Shown here: piece by piece, positions 5,584-12,275 of the stretch
How positions within the stretch are numbered: the first letter of the stretch is position 1
Layout: every line of letters starts with the position of its first letter
Source: DASYVD01 sp036000545
GTDB lineage: Bacteria > Actinomycetota > UBA4738 > CALAEC01
DNA length: 17,475 nt
Direction: 5' to 3'
Assembly: GCA_036000545.1 (NCBI GenBank)
Contig: DASYVD010000122.1
Coordinates: forward strand, 1 to 17,475
Notes under the pieces: model-generated
Databases searched by the model: none
What the model saw: only the letters and a program-made list of their open reading frames with translations
Told to the model about the DNA's origin: nothing
Translations under genes and position numbers: made by a program

Positions 5584-6777
5584 CTACAGCCCCAGGCTCT
5601 TCTTGGCCAGTTGCACTCCGGTCACCAGGCTCTCGAGCTTCCGGTACGCCACTTCCCAGGAGCGGGTGCGCAGCCCGCAATCGGGGATCACGTGAACGCG
5701 GGTGGGGTCGCCGAACACCTCCACTGCGTACAGGACCCGATCACGGACCAACTCGGGAGGCTCGACGAAGTCGGTGTGGATATCGAGCACTCCCACTCCC
5801 AGAACGGGCCGGTACGACAGGTCCCGGAACTTGGGAAGGCTCCTGAAGCCGGGACGGCTCTCCGCGGACACGCCCGGCTCCCGGGAGTCGTAATTGGCGA
5901 ACCCCACGGCGAATTGCCGGCACCCGTGCATCCCCTCGATCGCCGGGAAGAAGAGGTCGTAGTCGGAGAAGCACAGGTGGGTGGAGAACACCGCCTCGAG
6001 ACCTTCGACGCTCGTGTTGAAAGACTCCACGAACAGATCGAGCTCGGCCGGGTCCGTCGAGCCGCCCGGCTCGTCGATCTGGAGCCAGGGGGCGCCGAGA
6101 GTGATGAGGGCTTCCAGGTTCGGGCGGATCAGGTTCCGGGCCACGTCGAGGATGAAGGCGCGACGCGCATCCCTCCGCCTTTCTCGCCAGTCGCCGTCTC
6201 CCAGCCTGGCTTCGGCGAAGTAGTGCTCGTCGAACGACCAGTCCGCGATGGTATACGCGCCGGTGATGGGCACCTTCAGCTCCGCTCGCGCGATCTCGCG
6301 CACGAAGGAGAACTCCTCGTTATGGTAGGGGACCCGAAGGGAGATCGGTCCCGTGACGGCCGCCTTCGAGTAGTACTTGTTGTCGAAAGCCCGGACGCTC
6401 CCCCGCCATTCGAACCCGTCCGCGTGGGCGATGGCCCACGCGTACATCTCCGAGCGCCGCTGTTCCCCGTCGTACACCACATCCAGCCCGACGGACTCCA
6501 GGAACCGGACGGCGTAGCGGCTGGACCACTTCTTCACCACGTCCCTGTCCGGTCGGTCGAGAGGAGCCCGACCCAGAAGGGCGAGGAGCTCCTCGTGCCC
6601 GTCGACACCGAGCCGCTCCCCCCACATCCGAGCCTCCTCGATGTCTCCCTCCTCGATGGGCTGCCCGGCCACCCCCCGGACTCGCCAGTTGGGCTTCGCC
6701 AACGAGCCCAACTCGTGAGTCAGCAAGGGCGTCGTCAGCAGGGTGGCCCCGGCCGGCTCTACCGCTTGATCGGTCAC
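5584..6777 (-). CDS. MetE-like methionine synthase, catalytic C-terminal-half type
   Basis: The 397-residue product is a single UROD/MetE-type barrel, half the length of classical MetE (about 750 residues). It carries HELGSLAKPNWR near the start, WLQIDEPGG near 231-239 (compare the IDEP motif of the MetE catalytic barrel), THLC at 266-269 matching the zinc motif H-x-C (His267, Cys269), and IPDCGLRTR at 364-372 matching the distal zinc Cys (Cys367). The conserved Glu zinc ligand that follows H-x-C in MetE is not obvious; the aligned stretch reads VGFANYD. The role inferred is methyl transfer to homocysteine. The start is GTG at 6777, whose GTGA overlaps the TGA of the upstream half-gene, so the two are translationally coupled. 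Short core MetE proteins elsewhere are folate-independent, so the methyl donor is open. Confidence 0.85.
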   Translation of the reverse strand: MTDQAVEPAGATLLTTPLLTHELGSLAKPNWRVRGVAGQPIEEGDIEEARMWGERLGVDGHEELLALLGRAPLDRPDRDVVKKWSSRYAVRFLESVGLDVVYDGEQRRSEMYAWAIAHADGFEWRGSVRAFDNKYYSKAAVTGPISLRVPYHNEEFSFVREIARAELKVPITGAYTIADWSFDEHYFAEARLGDGDWRERRRDARRAFILDVARNLIRPNLEALITLGAPWLQIDEPGGSTDPAELDLFVESFNTSVEGLEAVFSTHLCFSDYDLFFPAIEGMHGCRQFAVGFANYDSREPGVSAESRPGFRSLPKFRDLSYRPVLGVGVLDIHTDFVEPPELVRDRVLYAVEVFGDPTRVHVIPDCGLRTRSWEVAYRKLESLVTGVQLAKKSLGL

Positions 6778-7730
6778 GCCAGTTGCCCCCTGAGTCGCCG
6801 GGCGGTCTCCCCGAGTACCTCGACCTTCTCCCTCGCCACCTGCTCTCCGAGAAGCTCCAGATCGCTTCCGGAGGAAAGGTGGAGGCTCGATGGCTCGAGG
6901 CGTTCGACCACCTCGACCACGAAGCGAGCCACGTCTTCCGGTGCCTCGACCACGGATCGCCTGCCGTCGAGGACCCCGGCCACCAACCCCGTCCCCAGCG
7001 GAGTGGGAACAGCCTCGAGATCCGTCACGGTGAAGTCGATACCGACGGCGTCCACCGGCAGGCGACGCAGGCGATCCACATAGGGAGCCGCATCCCCGTA
7101 GTACAGGTGAAGGACGAGCTCTGCGTCCTCAGTGGCTTCACGGACCGGACCGAGAGCCTGCTCCAACGCCTCCCAGGAGGAGTCATCGATGCCGAAGTAG
7201 GGCAGCCACGGTTCCTCCAAGTGGACGAGCGTGGCACCAGCGGCGACCAGCCGGCCGGCGGCGGGCGCGAGGACCTCCCGTGCCACATCCATCATGAGAG
7301 CGTCCCGGTCCTGGTCCGACTGTGCGGCCCGGGAAAACAGGTAGGGCGATGGCAGGGTCGCCGCGCGCGGCTCGGGAAACCCGTTCTCCTCGAACCACGG
7401 CGTCGAGTCCCGCAGGATGGGCTTGCCGCGAACGGCCGGGGCCCGGAAGAACGAGTTGTTGTCGAACCAGCGGACCAACACCTGGGCCTCCATCCCCTCC
7501 GACGAATCCACCAGGGGGCGGAACAGGTCCTCCCACCGGAGGAGGCCATCGGAGAGCAGGTCCAGTCCGGCCTTCCGCTGGATGTTCAGGTACTCGTCAC
7601 GGTCCCGGCGGAAGGCCTCCTCCACGCGGTCGGCGCCGGTCCGGCCGCGCTCCAAGTCTCGCGTGGCCTCCACCACCGATTCGGATCGTGGGTAGATGCC
7701 GTGCTGGTACGCGGAGACAGGGAGTCCCAT
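6774..7730 (-). CDS. MetE-like protein resembling the N-terminal half, zinc ligands lost
   Basis: ATG at 7730 opens a 318-residue protein of the same UROD/MetE barrel superfamily, starting MGLPVSAYQHGIYPRSESVV and containing QRKAGLDLLSDGLLRWEDLF (about 51-70) and LVHLEEPWLPYFG (about 168-180). At the zinc positions of catalytic MetE it has HLY (208-210) instead of H-x-C, and LSSGSDLELL (285-294) where catalytic forms have PDCGLKTR, so Cys is replaced by Ser/Gly. It probably does not bind the catalytic zinc. It is the first gene after the SAM riboswitch and overlaps the catalytic-half gene by 4 bp (GTGA). N-half then C-half is the domain order of full-length MetE, suggesting a two-subunit enzyme. 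GAGG lies about 9 nt before the ATG. Its function is inferred from family and context. Confidence 0.82.
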   Translation of the reverse strand: MGLPVSAYQHGIYPRSESVVEATRDLERGRTGADRVEEAFRRDRDEYLNIQRKAGLDLLSDGLLRWEDLFRPLVDSSEGMEAQVLVRWFDNNSFFRAPAVRGKPILRDSTPWFEENGFPEPRAATLPSPYLFSRAAQSDQDRDALMMDVAREVLAPAAGRLVAAGATLVHLEEPWLPYFGIDDSSWEALEQALGPVREATEDAELVLHLYYGDAAPYVDRLRRLPVDAVGIDFTVTDLEAVPTPLGTGLVAGVLDGRRSVVEAPEDVARFVVEVVERLEPSSLHLSSGSDLELLGEQVAREKVEVLGETARRLRGQLA

Positions 7731-7773
7731 CGTTCAGCGCCTCGCGATCCTCTTGATACCTGCCATGCAACCC

Positions 7774-7815
7774 CCAAAGCAAGAAGGTCCGACCTCGCGT
7801 CAGGAGGACGGACCT
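7774..7815 (-). terminator. intrinsic terminator, expression platform of the SAM riboswitch
   Basis: On the minus strand AGGTCCGTCCTC (7815-7804) and GAGGTCGGACCT (7796-7785) form a 7-bp plus 4-bp stem interrupted by one T-T mismatch, with a 7-nt loop, followed by the moderately T-rich TCTTGCTTTGG. It lies between the aptamer and the first MetE-like start (7730), where a transcriptional off-switch would sit. GTCCGTCC in its 5' arm (7813-7806) is perfectly complementary to GGACGGAC in riboswitch P3 (7902-7895). Confidence 0.8.
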
Positions 7816-7819
7816 CAGC

Positions 7820-7941
7820 CGGACACTTCGTTGCCCCGATCGAGCCTTCGCCCTTCGGGGCCGCATCCCCACCGTAGCGGGAGGCACCTTGGGTGTCCGT
7901 CCCAGGTTGCCGGTCCCGGCGCGCCGGGACCCTCCTGATGC
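7820..7941 (-). promoter_or_regulatory. SAM riboswitch (SAM-I/SAM-IV clan) controlling the MetE-like genes
   Basis: Read on the minus strand, the leader shows the SAM-I/IV core: P1 GCATC (7941-7937) with GATGC (7867-7863); a P2 hairpin from the palindrome at 7931-7912; the invariant GGCAACC (7911-7905); P3 TGGG (7904-7901)/CCCA (7893-7890); AAGGTGC (7890-7884); and a stem CCCGC-TACG-GTGGG with a UNCG-type loop before the P1 closing strand. After P1 comes a hairpin GCCCCGA (7861-7855)/TCGGGGC (7839-7833). The P3 loop CGGACA (7899-7894) is exactly complementary to TGTCCG (7825-7820), the kind of 3' pseudoknot known from SAM-IV. These aptamers bind S-adenosylmethionine and repress methionine genes. 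The exact subclass is unresolved, since it mixes SAM-I and SAM-IV traits. Confidence 0.88.
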
Positions 7942-7949
7942 AATGAGTA

Positions 7950-7979
7950 ACGGTAGCAGAGGGTGCGCGAAACCGTCAA
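7950..7979 (-). promoter_or_regulatory. promoter of the riboswitch-methionine transcript
   Basis: TTGACG (7979-7974) and TACCGT (7955-7950) on the minus strand are separated by 18 bp. A transcription start about 7 nt past the -10 falls near 7943, two nucleotides before P1 of the SAM aptamer, which independently supports both calls. It lies just downstream of the stop of the Fe-S carrier gene at 8008. Confidence 0.72.
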
Positions 7980-8007
7980 CGGATGGCGCTCGGGAGGTGC
8001 GTCGGGG

Positions 8008-8328
8008 CTAGTGGAAGGAGTGGCCGCAGGAGCAGGTCCCGGTGGCCACCGGGTTGTCGATGGTGAAGCCGCTGGCCTCCAGGGAGTCCACGAAGTCGAC
8101 CTTGGCCTCCTTGAGGTAAGGAGCGCTCATCTTGTCGACTACCACGCGGACGCCGTGCTGCTCGGAGGTCACGTCGCCGTCGCCGACCGAGTCGTCGAGG
8201 TACATCGCGTACCGGAGTCCGGAGCAGCCGCCCGGCTGGACGGCGACCCTAAGGACGACCTCCGGCTGCCCCTCCTGCTGGAGGAGCTCCTGGACCTTGC
8301 CTGCGGCGGATTCGGTGAGCGTGATCAT
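8008..8328 (-). CDS. erpA: A-type iron-sulfur carrier/insertion protein (HesB/IscA/ErpA family)
   Basis: I choose ATG at 8328, which gives 106 residues starting MITLTESAAGKVQELL, the family's usual beginning. An alternative ATG at 8337 would lie inside the TATAAT promoter box. The fold's cluster-binding cysteines are present: Cys35 in QPGGCSGLRY and Cys99/Cys101 in GTCSCGHSF. A-type carriers receive Fe-S clusters from scaffolds such as SufU/SufBCD and deliver them to apo-enzymes; that fits the suf operon 3 kb away, although the two are separately transcribed. It is probably a single-gene transcript, with the methionine promoter starting 28 bp after its stop. ErpA versus IscA/SufA naming cannot be settled from sequence alone. 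Confidence 0.93.
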   Translation of the reverse strand: MITLTESAAGKVQELLQQEGQPEVVLRVAVQPGGCSGLRYAMYLDDSVGDGDVTSEQHGVRVVVDKMSAPYLKEAKVDFVDSLEASGFTIDNPVATGTCSCGHSFH

Positions 8329-8335
8329 CGGGCTC

Positions 8336-8364
8336 ATTATACCGGTCGGACCGACTCCGTCCCA
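8336..8364 (-). promoter_or_regulatory. promoter of the A-type carrier gene, predicted leaderless start
   Basis: A perfect TATAAT lies at 8341-8336 on the minus strand, 7 nt before ATG 8328, so transcription should begin at or next to the A of the start codon. No Shine-Dalgarno sequence serves that ATG. The -35 at 17-bp spacing (TGGGAC, 8364-8359) is weak. The spacer contains a small palindrome, GTCGG-A-CCGAC (8345-8355), which could be an operator. Confidence 0.65.
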
Positions 8365-8375
8365 GGTTGAGGGCC

Positions 8376-8852
8376 TCAGGCCTCTTTGAAATCGGCCGGC
8401 TCGGCCCCGGAGGCCTGGACCAGATCGTCCGGGCGGATGGGGAACACGGCCTGGGGGGTCCCTGCAGCCGCCCATAGCACGTCGTATCCGAACAGGTCGC
8501 GGTCCATCAGAACCTGGACCGGCCACGGGTAACCGAAGGGAGGGGTGCCCCCGATGGCGAAGCCGGTGGCCTCCCGGGCCTCGTCGGGGCTCGCCCGGCG
8601 GACCTCGGACCCCTCGAGGATCCCGGCCAGCCGGGCCGTGTCGGCCCTATTCGCGCCCGAGGTGAGCGCCACGAACGCCTTCCCGCCGGCTACGAAGACC
8701 AGGGACTTCACGATCTGGCCGACCTCGCATCCAACTGCACGGGCGGCCGCTTCCGCGGTCTTGGTCCCCTCCGGGAACTCATGGACCTCGATCGAGAGCC
8801 CCCGCTCGAGAGCCTCTCGCTCGAACCGCTCCACCGCGTTCGATCTCGCCAC
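8376..8852 (-). CDS. YbaK/EbsC-family aminoacyl-tRNA deacylase
   Basis: From GTG at 8852 (AGGAG ends 10 nt upstream) the product is 158 residues; an in-frame ATG at 8873 would add seven residues, MNRRARG, without a clear ribosome site. YbaK/ProX-type landmarks are visible: AVERFEREALERGLSIEVHE at the start, VGQIVKSLVF with the conserved active-site Lys49, ALTSGANRAD near 62-71, and FAIGGTPPFGYP near 98-109, the GxxPPFG loop shared with the prolyl-tRNA synthetase editing domain. These enzymes hydrolyse misacylated tRNAs such as Cys-tRNA(Pro) or Ala-tRNA(Pro) in the cytoplasm. The gene begins within about 40 bp of the end of the glycerate kinase gene, suggesting co-transcription. Confidence 0.92.
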   Translation of the reverse strand: MARSNAVERFEREALERGLSIEVHEFPEGTKTAEAAARAVGCEVGQIVKSLVFVAGGKAFVALTSGANRADTARLAGILEGSEVRRASPDEAREATGFAIGGTPPFGYPWPVQVLMDRDLFGYDVLWAAAGTPQAVFPIRPDDLVQASGAEPADFKEA

Positions 8853-8890
8853 CCCTCTAGCTCTCCTGTTCATCCGGGGGGACCGCTCGC

Positions 8891-10060
8891 CTATCTCTTC
8901 CTGCCTCCTTCGTCGCCCGGGGGCGAGCTACCCCCCCCGGGCCCCCCTGCGAACCGGCGGGCGACCTCCTCCCCCGCCTCCTCCAGAAGCTCCCGGGGCC
9001 TCCTCATGGCCTCGTCGAGGCCGGCCCACTCGGCGAGGGAGTACACCACGTCGGCGTCGGGCCGGGCGCCTTCCTCGATCTGCCCGGCGACCAGGGCCGA
9101 CCTCCTCCGGGCCTCGCGGGCCATCCGCAGCACGCCCGCGGGTGCCTTCCCCCGCTCCGACTGGCTGTCGTATTGGCCCTCGCCGGTGACCACCACTGCG
9201 CAGGATTCGATCTTGCTGGACAGACCAACGGCCTCGGCCACCAGATCGAAGCCCGGCCGCAGCTTCGCCCCCAGGAAGGCCACGAGGCCCGCGCCCAGCC
9301 CTCCGGCCGCACCGGCCCCGGGGAGATCGCGAACGTCGATCCCCAGGTCCCGGTGGACGACCGCGGCGAAATGCCCGAGGGCCCGATCGAGGAAAGCGAC
9401 GTCCTCCGGACTTGCTCCCTTCTGGGGCCCGTAGATCGCGGACGCTCCGTGTGGGCCGGTCAGAGGATTGTCAACGTCGGACGCCACCACGACCTCTACG
9501 TCTCGAGCCGCGACGTGGAGCCCCGACATGTCGATCCTGGTCAGGCGCTCGAGGGCCGCCCCGCCCGGGGCCAATTCCTCCCCTTCTTCGTCCAGGAGGA
9601 GGATCCCGAGCGCTTGGGCCACCCCCGCGCCCGCATCGTTGGTGGCGCTTCCCCCGATGCACACCATCAGCCGGTCGGGGCCGTGCTGGCAAGCAGCCAG
9701 GATCAGCTCGCCGGTGCCTCGGGTAGTGGCCCGAAGGGGGTCCCGGCGGCTCTCCCGAAGGAGGGCCAGGCCCGAGGCTCGGGCCATCTCCACCACGCCC
9801 ATCAGCCCTCCCTCGGTGCCGACCAGCCCGTACACGGCCTCCACACGGTCGCCGAGCGGGCCGGTCACCGTGGCCCTGTGGATCTCTCCGCCGAGGCCGG
9901 CCACCAGCGCCTCGAGGGTCCCGTCGCCCCCGTCGGCCACCGGGACCTCGTCGATCTCCGCCGCCACGTCTCCGCGACGCCACCCTTCGGCCAGAGCCCC
10001 GGCGACCTCGGACGCATCCAGGGTCCCTTTGAACTTGTCCGGTGCGATCACGACGCGCAC
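8891..10060 (-). CDS. glxK: glycerate kinase (GlxK/GarK type)
   Basis: GTG at 10060 gives 389 residues starting MRVVIAPDKFKGTLDASEVA, the family's canonical start; an upstream in-frame ATG at 10126 would add a non-conserved 22-residue leader. Further family motifs are PVADGGDGTLEALVAG near 41-56, CIGGSATNDAGAG near 133-145 and GAAGGLGAGLVAFLGA in the C-terminal half. The enzyme phosphorylates glycerate with ATP, feeding photorespiration-like glyoxylate or sugar-acid catabolism into glycolysis. The C-terminal end has a Gly/Pro/Arg-rich, probably disordered tail. A TACGCT box lies 6 nt before the GTG, so the mRNA is probably leaderless. It is followed closely by the YbaK-type gene and divergent from the MDMPI-type gene. 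Confidence 0.93.
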   Translation of the reverse strand: MRVVIAPDKFKGTLDASEVAGALAEGWRRGDVAAEIDEVPVADGGDGTLEALVAGLGGEIHRATVTGPLGDRVEAVYGLVGTEGGLMGVVEMARASGLALLRESRRDPLRATTRGTGELILAACQHGPDRLMVCIGGSATNDAGAGVAQALGILLLDEEGEELAPGGAALERLTRIDMSGLHVAARDVEVVVASDVDNPLTGPHGASAIYGPQKGASPEDVAFLDRALGHFAAVVHRDLGIDVRDLPGAGAAGGLGAGLVAFLGAKLRPGFDLVAEAVGLSSKIESCAVVVTGEGQYDSQSERGKAPAGVLRMAREARRRSALVAGQIEEGARPDADVVYSLAEWAGLDEAMRRPRELLEEAGEEVARRFAGGPGGGSSPPGDEGGRKR

Positions 10061-10066
10061 GCGGGG

Positions 10067-10072
10067 AGCGTA
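10067..10072 (-). promoter_or_regulatory. -10 box for a leaderless glycerate kinase transcript
   Basis: TACGCT on the minus strand is separated from GTG 10060 by the 6 nt CCCCGC. The antitoxin gene at 16571 has the same hexamer at the same distance from its ATG, and neither start has a Shine-Dalgarno sequence. No convincing -35 was found. Confidence 0.5.
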
Positions 10073-10101
10073 CCGTCCTCGGAGCTCGGCGACCGAGCCG
10101 G

Positions 10102-10107
10102 TAGAAT
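10102..10107 (+). promoter_or_regulatory. possible -10 box of the MDMPI-type gene
   Basis: TAGAAT lies 31 bp before ATG 10139, giving a predicted start near 10114 and a leader of about 25 nt containing GGTGGTGG. No good -35 element is visible at 16-18 bp spacing. It lies upstream of the glycerate kinase GTG, so the two divergent promoters overlap. Confidence 0.35.
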
Positions 10108-10138
10108 CTGGCCGCCCGCGATTCATGGTGGTGGCTTA

Positions 10139-10969
10139 ATGACCCTCGACAGGACTTGGCTCCTCGGCGTGGCCCGGGCCGAGCGCGAGGCGCTCGGTCG
10201 GACCGTCCAATACACCGCGCCCGACGCATGGGCCAACGACAGCCCCTGCGAGGGCTGGCGGGTCCGCGACGTGCTGGCTCACCTGGCCGCCGCCGAGGTG
10301 GCCGCCGCCGCGCTCCTCGGGAGCGAGTCGGCCACGGAGATCGAGGAGTACGCCAAGACGGTGGACGGCGACGAGGTGACTCTGGACGGCTTCAACGGCT
10401 GGGCCGTCCGCCGCCGCGCCGAGGCCGGCGTGCGCTCCACGGCGCTGGAGTGGGGCCGAGCCGCGGACCTCCTCCTGGTTCGGGCATCCAAGACCACCGT
10501 GGAAGATTGGAACGACCGCCAGGTGCCCTGGTTCGGAGCCGACCTCCGCACCGGGGATTTCATCCAGTACCGCGTGGCGGAGTGGTGGATCCACGGGTCC
10601 GACATCCTGACCGGTGGGTTGCTCCCGCCCCGCCTTGAGCATCCCCCCATCTACTGCGTGAACGACCTGGCCGTGCGGCTGATCCCTTACGCCCTATCGC
10701 TCAAGGGTCTTTCCTTCCCCGATCAGAGCGTCGCCATCGACCTCAAGGCGGTCGGCGGGGGGAGCTGGCATCAGGGCCTGGCCGCCCGCTACGCGCCGCC
10801 CGAGCGGAAACGGCCGGACGCCATCATCTCGGGGCAGGGGCATGCCTTCGCCGAGGTGGCCGCGGGGCGGGCCGACGCCGACCTGTGCCTCTACGACGGC
10901 GTGCTGCTGCTTGGCGGCGACGTCGAGCTCGCCGAGACGGTTCTCAAGAGCCTCCGGACGAGCCCGTAG
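10139..10969 (+). CDS. maleylpyruvate isomerase-family mycothiol-dependent enzyme (MDMPI/DinB-like)
   Basis: ATG at 10139 gives 276 residues; the open frame extends far upstream on the + strand, but that part is antisense to glycerate kinase and has no family similarity. The N-terminal DinB-like four-helix metal-binding domain covers about residues 6-160, with SPCEGWRVRDVLAHLAAAEV (about 35-54; His48 a metal-ligand candidate) and YRVAEWWIHGSDI in the fourth helix, which provides another His. The C-terminal part (about 195-276) looks like the SCP2-type or MDMPI C-terminal domain, ending DADLCLYDGVLLLGGDVELA. Characterised relatives are metal- and mycothiol-dependent isomerases or transferases, and the family is mostly actinobacterial. 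The substrate is unknown. Its 3' end meets the convergent msrA with a 9-bp gap. Confidence 0.85.
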   Translation: MTLDRTWLLGVARAEREALGRTVQYTAPDAWANDSPCEGWRVRDVLAHLAAAEVAAAALLGSESATEIEEYAKTVDGDEVTLDGFNGWAVRRRAEAGVRSTALEWGRAADLLLVRASKTTVEDWNDRQVPWFGADLRTGDFIQYRVAEWWIHGSDILTGGLLPPRLEHPPIYCVNDLAVRLIPYALSLKGLSFPDQSVAIDLKAVGGGSWHQGLAARYAPPERKRPDAIISGQGHAFAEVAAGRADADLCLYDGVLLLGGDVELAETVLKSLRTSP

Positions 10970-10978
10970 TCCTCCCGG

Positions 10979-11473
10979 TCAGGCTCGCTCGACGGTCTCC
11001 TGAAGCGCGATCGTGCAGGAGGCCAGGCCGCGCTTTTCTAGATAACGCTGGTGATACTCCTCGGCCGGCCAGAACTGGGCGGCCGGGACGATCTCGGTCA
11101 CCACGGCGCGCTTGTAGCGGGGCCGGACCGCCTCCACAAACTCCTTGGCCGTCCGCTCCTGCTCGTCGTCGTGGGCGAAGATGGCGCTTCGGTACTGGGT
11201 CCCGATGTCCGGGCCCTGCCGGTTGAGCTGGGTGGGGTCGTGGGCGCTGAAAAACACCGACAGAAGCTGCTCGTAGGAGACCCGCTGGGGGTCGAACTCC
11301 ACCTCCACCGCCTCTGCGTGGCCCGTCCGATCGGTGCAGACTAGCTCGTACGTGGGGTTGTCGACCTCGCCGCCCGTGTAGCCCGCTCGGGTGGCGGTCA
11401 CCCCTTCGACGTTCCTGAAGTCCGCCTCCACCTGCCAGAAGCAGCCGCCGGCGAACGTGGCCTTGGCAGTCAT
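10979..11473 (-). CDS. msrA: peptide-methionine (S)-S-oxide reductase
   Basis: ATG at 11473 follows GAGAGGAGCGTC, an excellent ribosome site, and gives 164 residues. An in-frame upstream extension to 11539 lacks similarity. The active-site GGCFW appears at residues 9-13 with catalytic Cys11, followed by VEGVTATRAGYTGG, YELVCTDRTGHAEAVEVEFD, FFSAHDPTQLNRQGPDIGTQYRS (the substrate-binding Asp/Tyr region) and AEEYHQRYLEK, all standard for MsrA. The enzyme reduces the S-epimer of methionine sulfoxide in proteins and free methionine using thioredoxin. There is no MsrB domain or neighbouring msrB. The gene lies downstream of the suf operon but is separated by a 142-bp gap with a hairpin, so it is probably transcribed independently. 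Confidence 0.97.
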   Translation of the reverse strand: MTAKATFAGGCFWQVEADFRNVEGVTATRAGYTGGEVDNPTYELVCTDRTGHAEAVEVEFDPQRVSYEQLLSVFFSAHDPTQLNRQGPDIGTQYRSAIFAHDDEQERTAKEFVEAVRPRYKRAVVTEIVPAAQFWPAEEYHQRYLEKRGLASCTIALQETVERA

Positions 11474-11567
11474 GACGCTCCTCTCGTGTGGTGGGTCGTC
11501 CGGGCGGGTGCCCGGCACCGCTTCCAACGCTGGGCGCACCCGGTCTGTTCCCTCTATTCGCTTCCTC

Positions 11568-11591
11568 AGCCCCTCCCCTTCGGGAGGGGCT
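11568..11591. terminator. GC-rich perfect hairpin downstream of the suf operon
   Basis: AGCCCCTCCC (11568-11577) and GGGAGGGGCT (11582-11591) are perfect 10-bp inverted arms around a 4-nt loop, about 25 bp past the stop of the last suf-operon gene and about 95 bp before msrA. Position and stability suit transcription termination, but no T-tract follows on the minus strand, so it may act only as a pause or RNA-stability element, or be a dispersed palindrome. Confidence 0.5.
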
Positions 11592-11615
11592 TCGGCCAGG
11601 GGGACTGCGGGAGCC

Positions 11616-12266
11616 TCATTCGCTCGGCTTCGCCTCGCGAGCTGCTGGCCCCCTGGACCCCCGGCGCTCCATCCGGGCCAGCCCCTCCGTGGGGAGGAGC
11701 CGCCGGTCGAGCGAGGTCGTCCTCCGGACCTCTTCCACTCGGAACCCCAGCCCCTCGTACAGGCTGCGCGCCGGCTCGTCCTCTACGCCCACGTCGACCG
11801 CCACGGCCAGGCCCAGCCGTTCCGCCCCCGCCAGGACCCGCTCCATCAGCGCCGAACCGATCCCTTGCCGGCGGTGTTCCGAGTCCACGGCCAGTACGCT
11901 CACGTACAGGCAGTCGCTCCGAACCGAGGGCAGGAGGCGGTCCAGGATCCGCCCTCGACGAACCAGGTCACCCACATGACGAGTCCCGGCCGCCCGGGCC
12001 AGGGCCACTCCGGTGCCGAGCTTGAGGGACGCGTGCAGCCGTCCGGGATAGGCCACCACCAGACCCACCAGCCCCGCGTCGCCGTCGGCGAGGAGGGCGA
12101 ACCGGTAGCCGAACACGCTCCGCTCGGTGCGGAAGGCGGCTGCGGCGGCGCGCTTCGCCACGGCACTGTCATGGAGGATCACCGCCAGGCTCGGAGCGGC
12201 CTCGAGGATCAGCCGCCCGGCCCCCCCGTCGTCGAGGGGCGATGCTCGCCGGAGCGCGGTGCCCAT
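11616..12266 (-). CDS. GNAT-family N-acetyltransferase at the end of the suf operon
   Basis: ATG at 12266 is preceded by GAGGGA about 6 nt upstream and lies 9 bp after the sufU stop. The 216-residue product contains the GNAT core near residues 120-175: strand LYVSVLAVDSEHRRQGIGSA with the acetyl-CoA pyrophosphate loop RRQGIG at 132-137, strand LAVAVDVGVEDEP and helix ARSLYEGLGFRVEEV. The N-terminal half (about 5-115) is divergent and defines no substrate. The last 25 residues are Arg/Glu/Pro-rich and probably disordered. GNAT enzymes transfer the acetyl group of acetyl-CoA to small molecules, peptides or proteins. Tight spacing predicts co-transcription with sufU, but nothing in the sequence ties it to Fe-S assembly. 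Confidence 0.87.
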   Translation of the reverse strand: MGTALRRASPLDDGGAGRLILEAAPSLAVILHDSAVAKRAAAAAFRTERSVFGYRFALLADGDAGLVGLVVAYPGRLHASLKLGTGVALARAAGTRHVGDLVRRGRILDRLLPSVRSDCLYVSVLAVDSEHRRQGIGSALMERVLAGAERLGLAVAVDVGVEDEPARSLYEGLGFRVEEVRRTTSLDRRLLPTEGLARMERRGSRGPAAREAKPSE

Positions 12267-12275
12267 GGCGTTCCC

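Noticed and set aside
5611..7083. A 490-codon + strand frame across the MetE-like genes
   Set aside because: It is antisense to two genes with clear motifs and a regulated leader, and the translation is low-complexity His/Gly/Val/Arg-rich without a domain pattern.
7833..7861. The GCCCCGA/TCGGGGC hairpin as an independent terminator
   Set aside because: It has no T-tract and sits directly after P1 of the SAM aptamer, where SAM-IV-type riboswitches carry an extra hairpin, so it was assigned to the riboswitch.
8335..8337. ATG at 8337 as start of the A-type carrier
   Set aside because: This ATG overlaps the perfect TATAAT box; transcription would begin downstream of it, so ATG 8328 is preferred.
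9173..10138. A long + strand open frame leading into the MDMPI-type gene
   Set aside because: It is antisense to glycerate kinase, has no recognisable domain, and the family similarity starts only at ATG 10139. Open antisense frames are common at this GC content.
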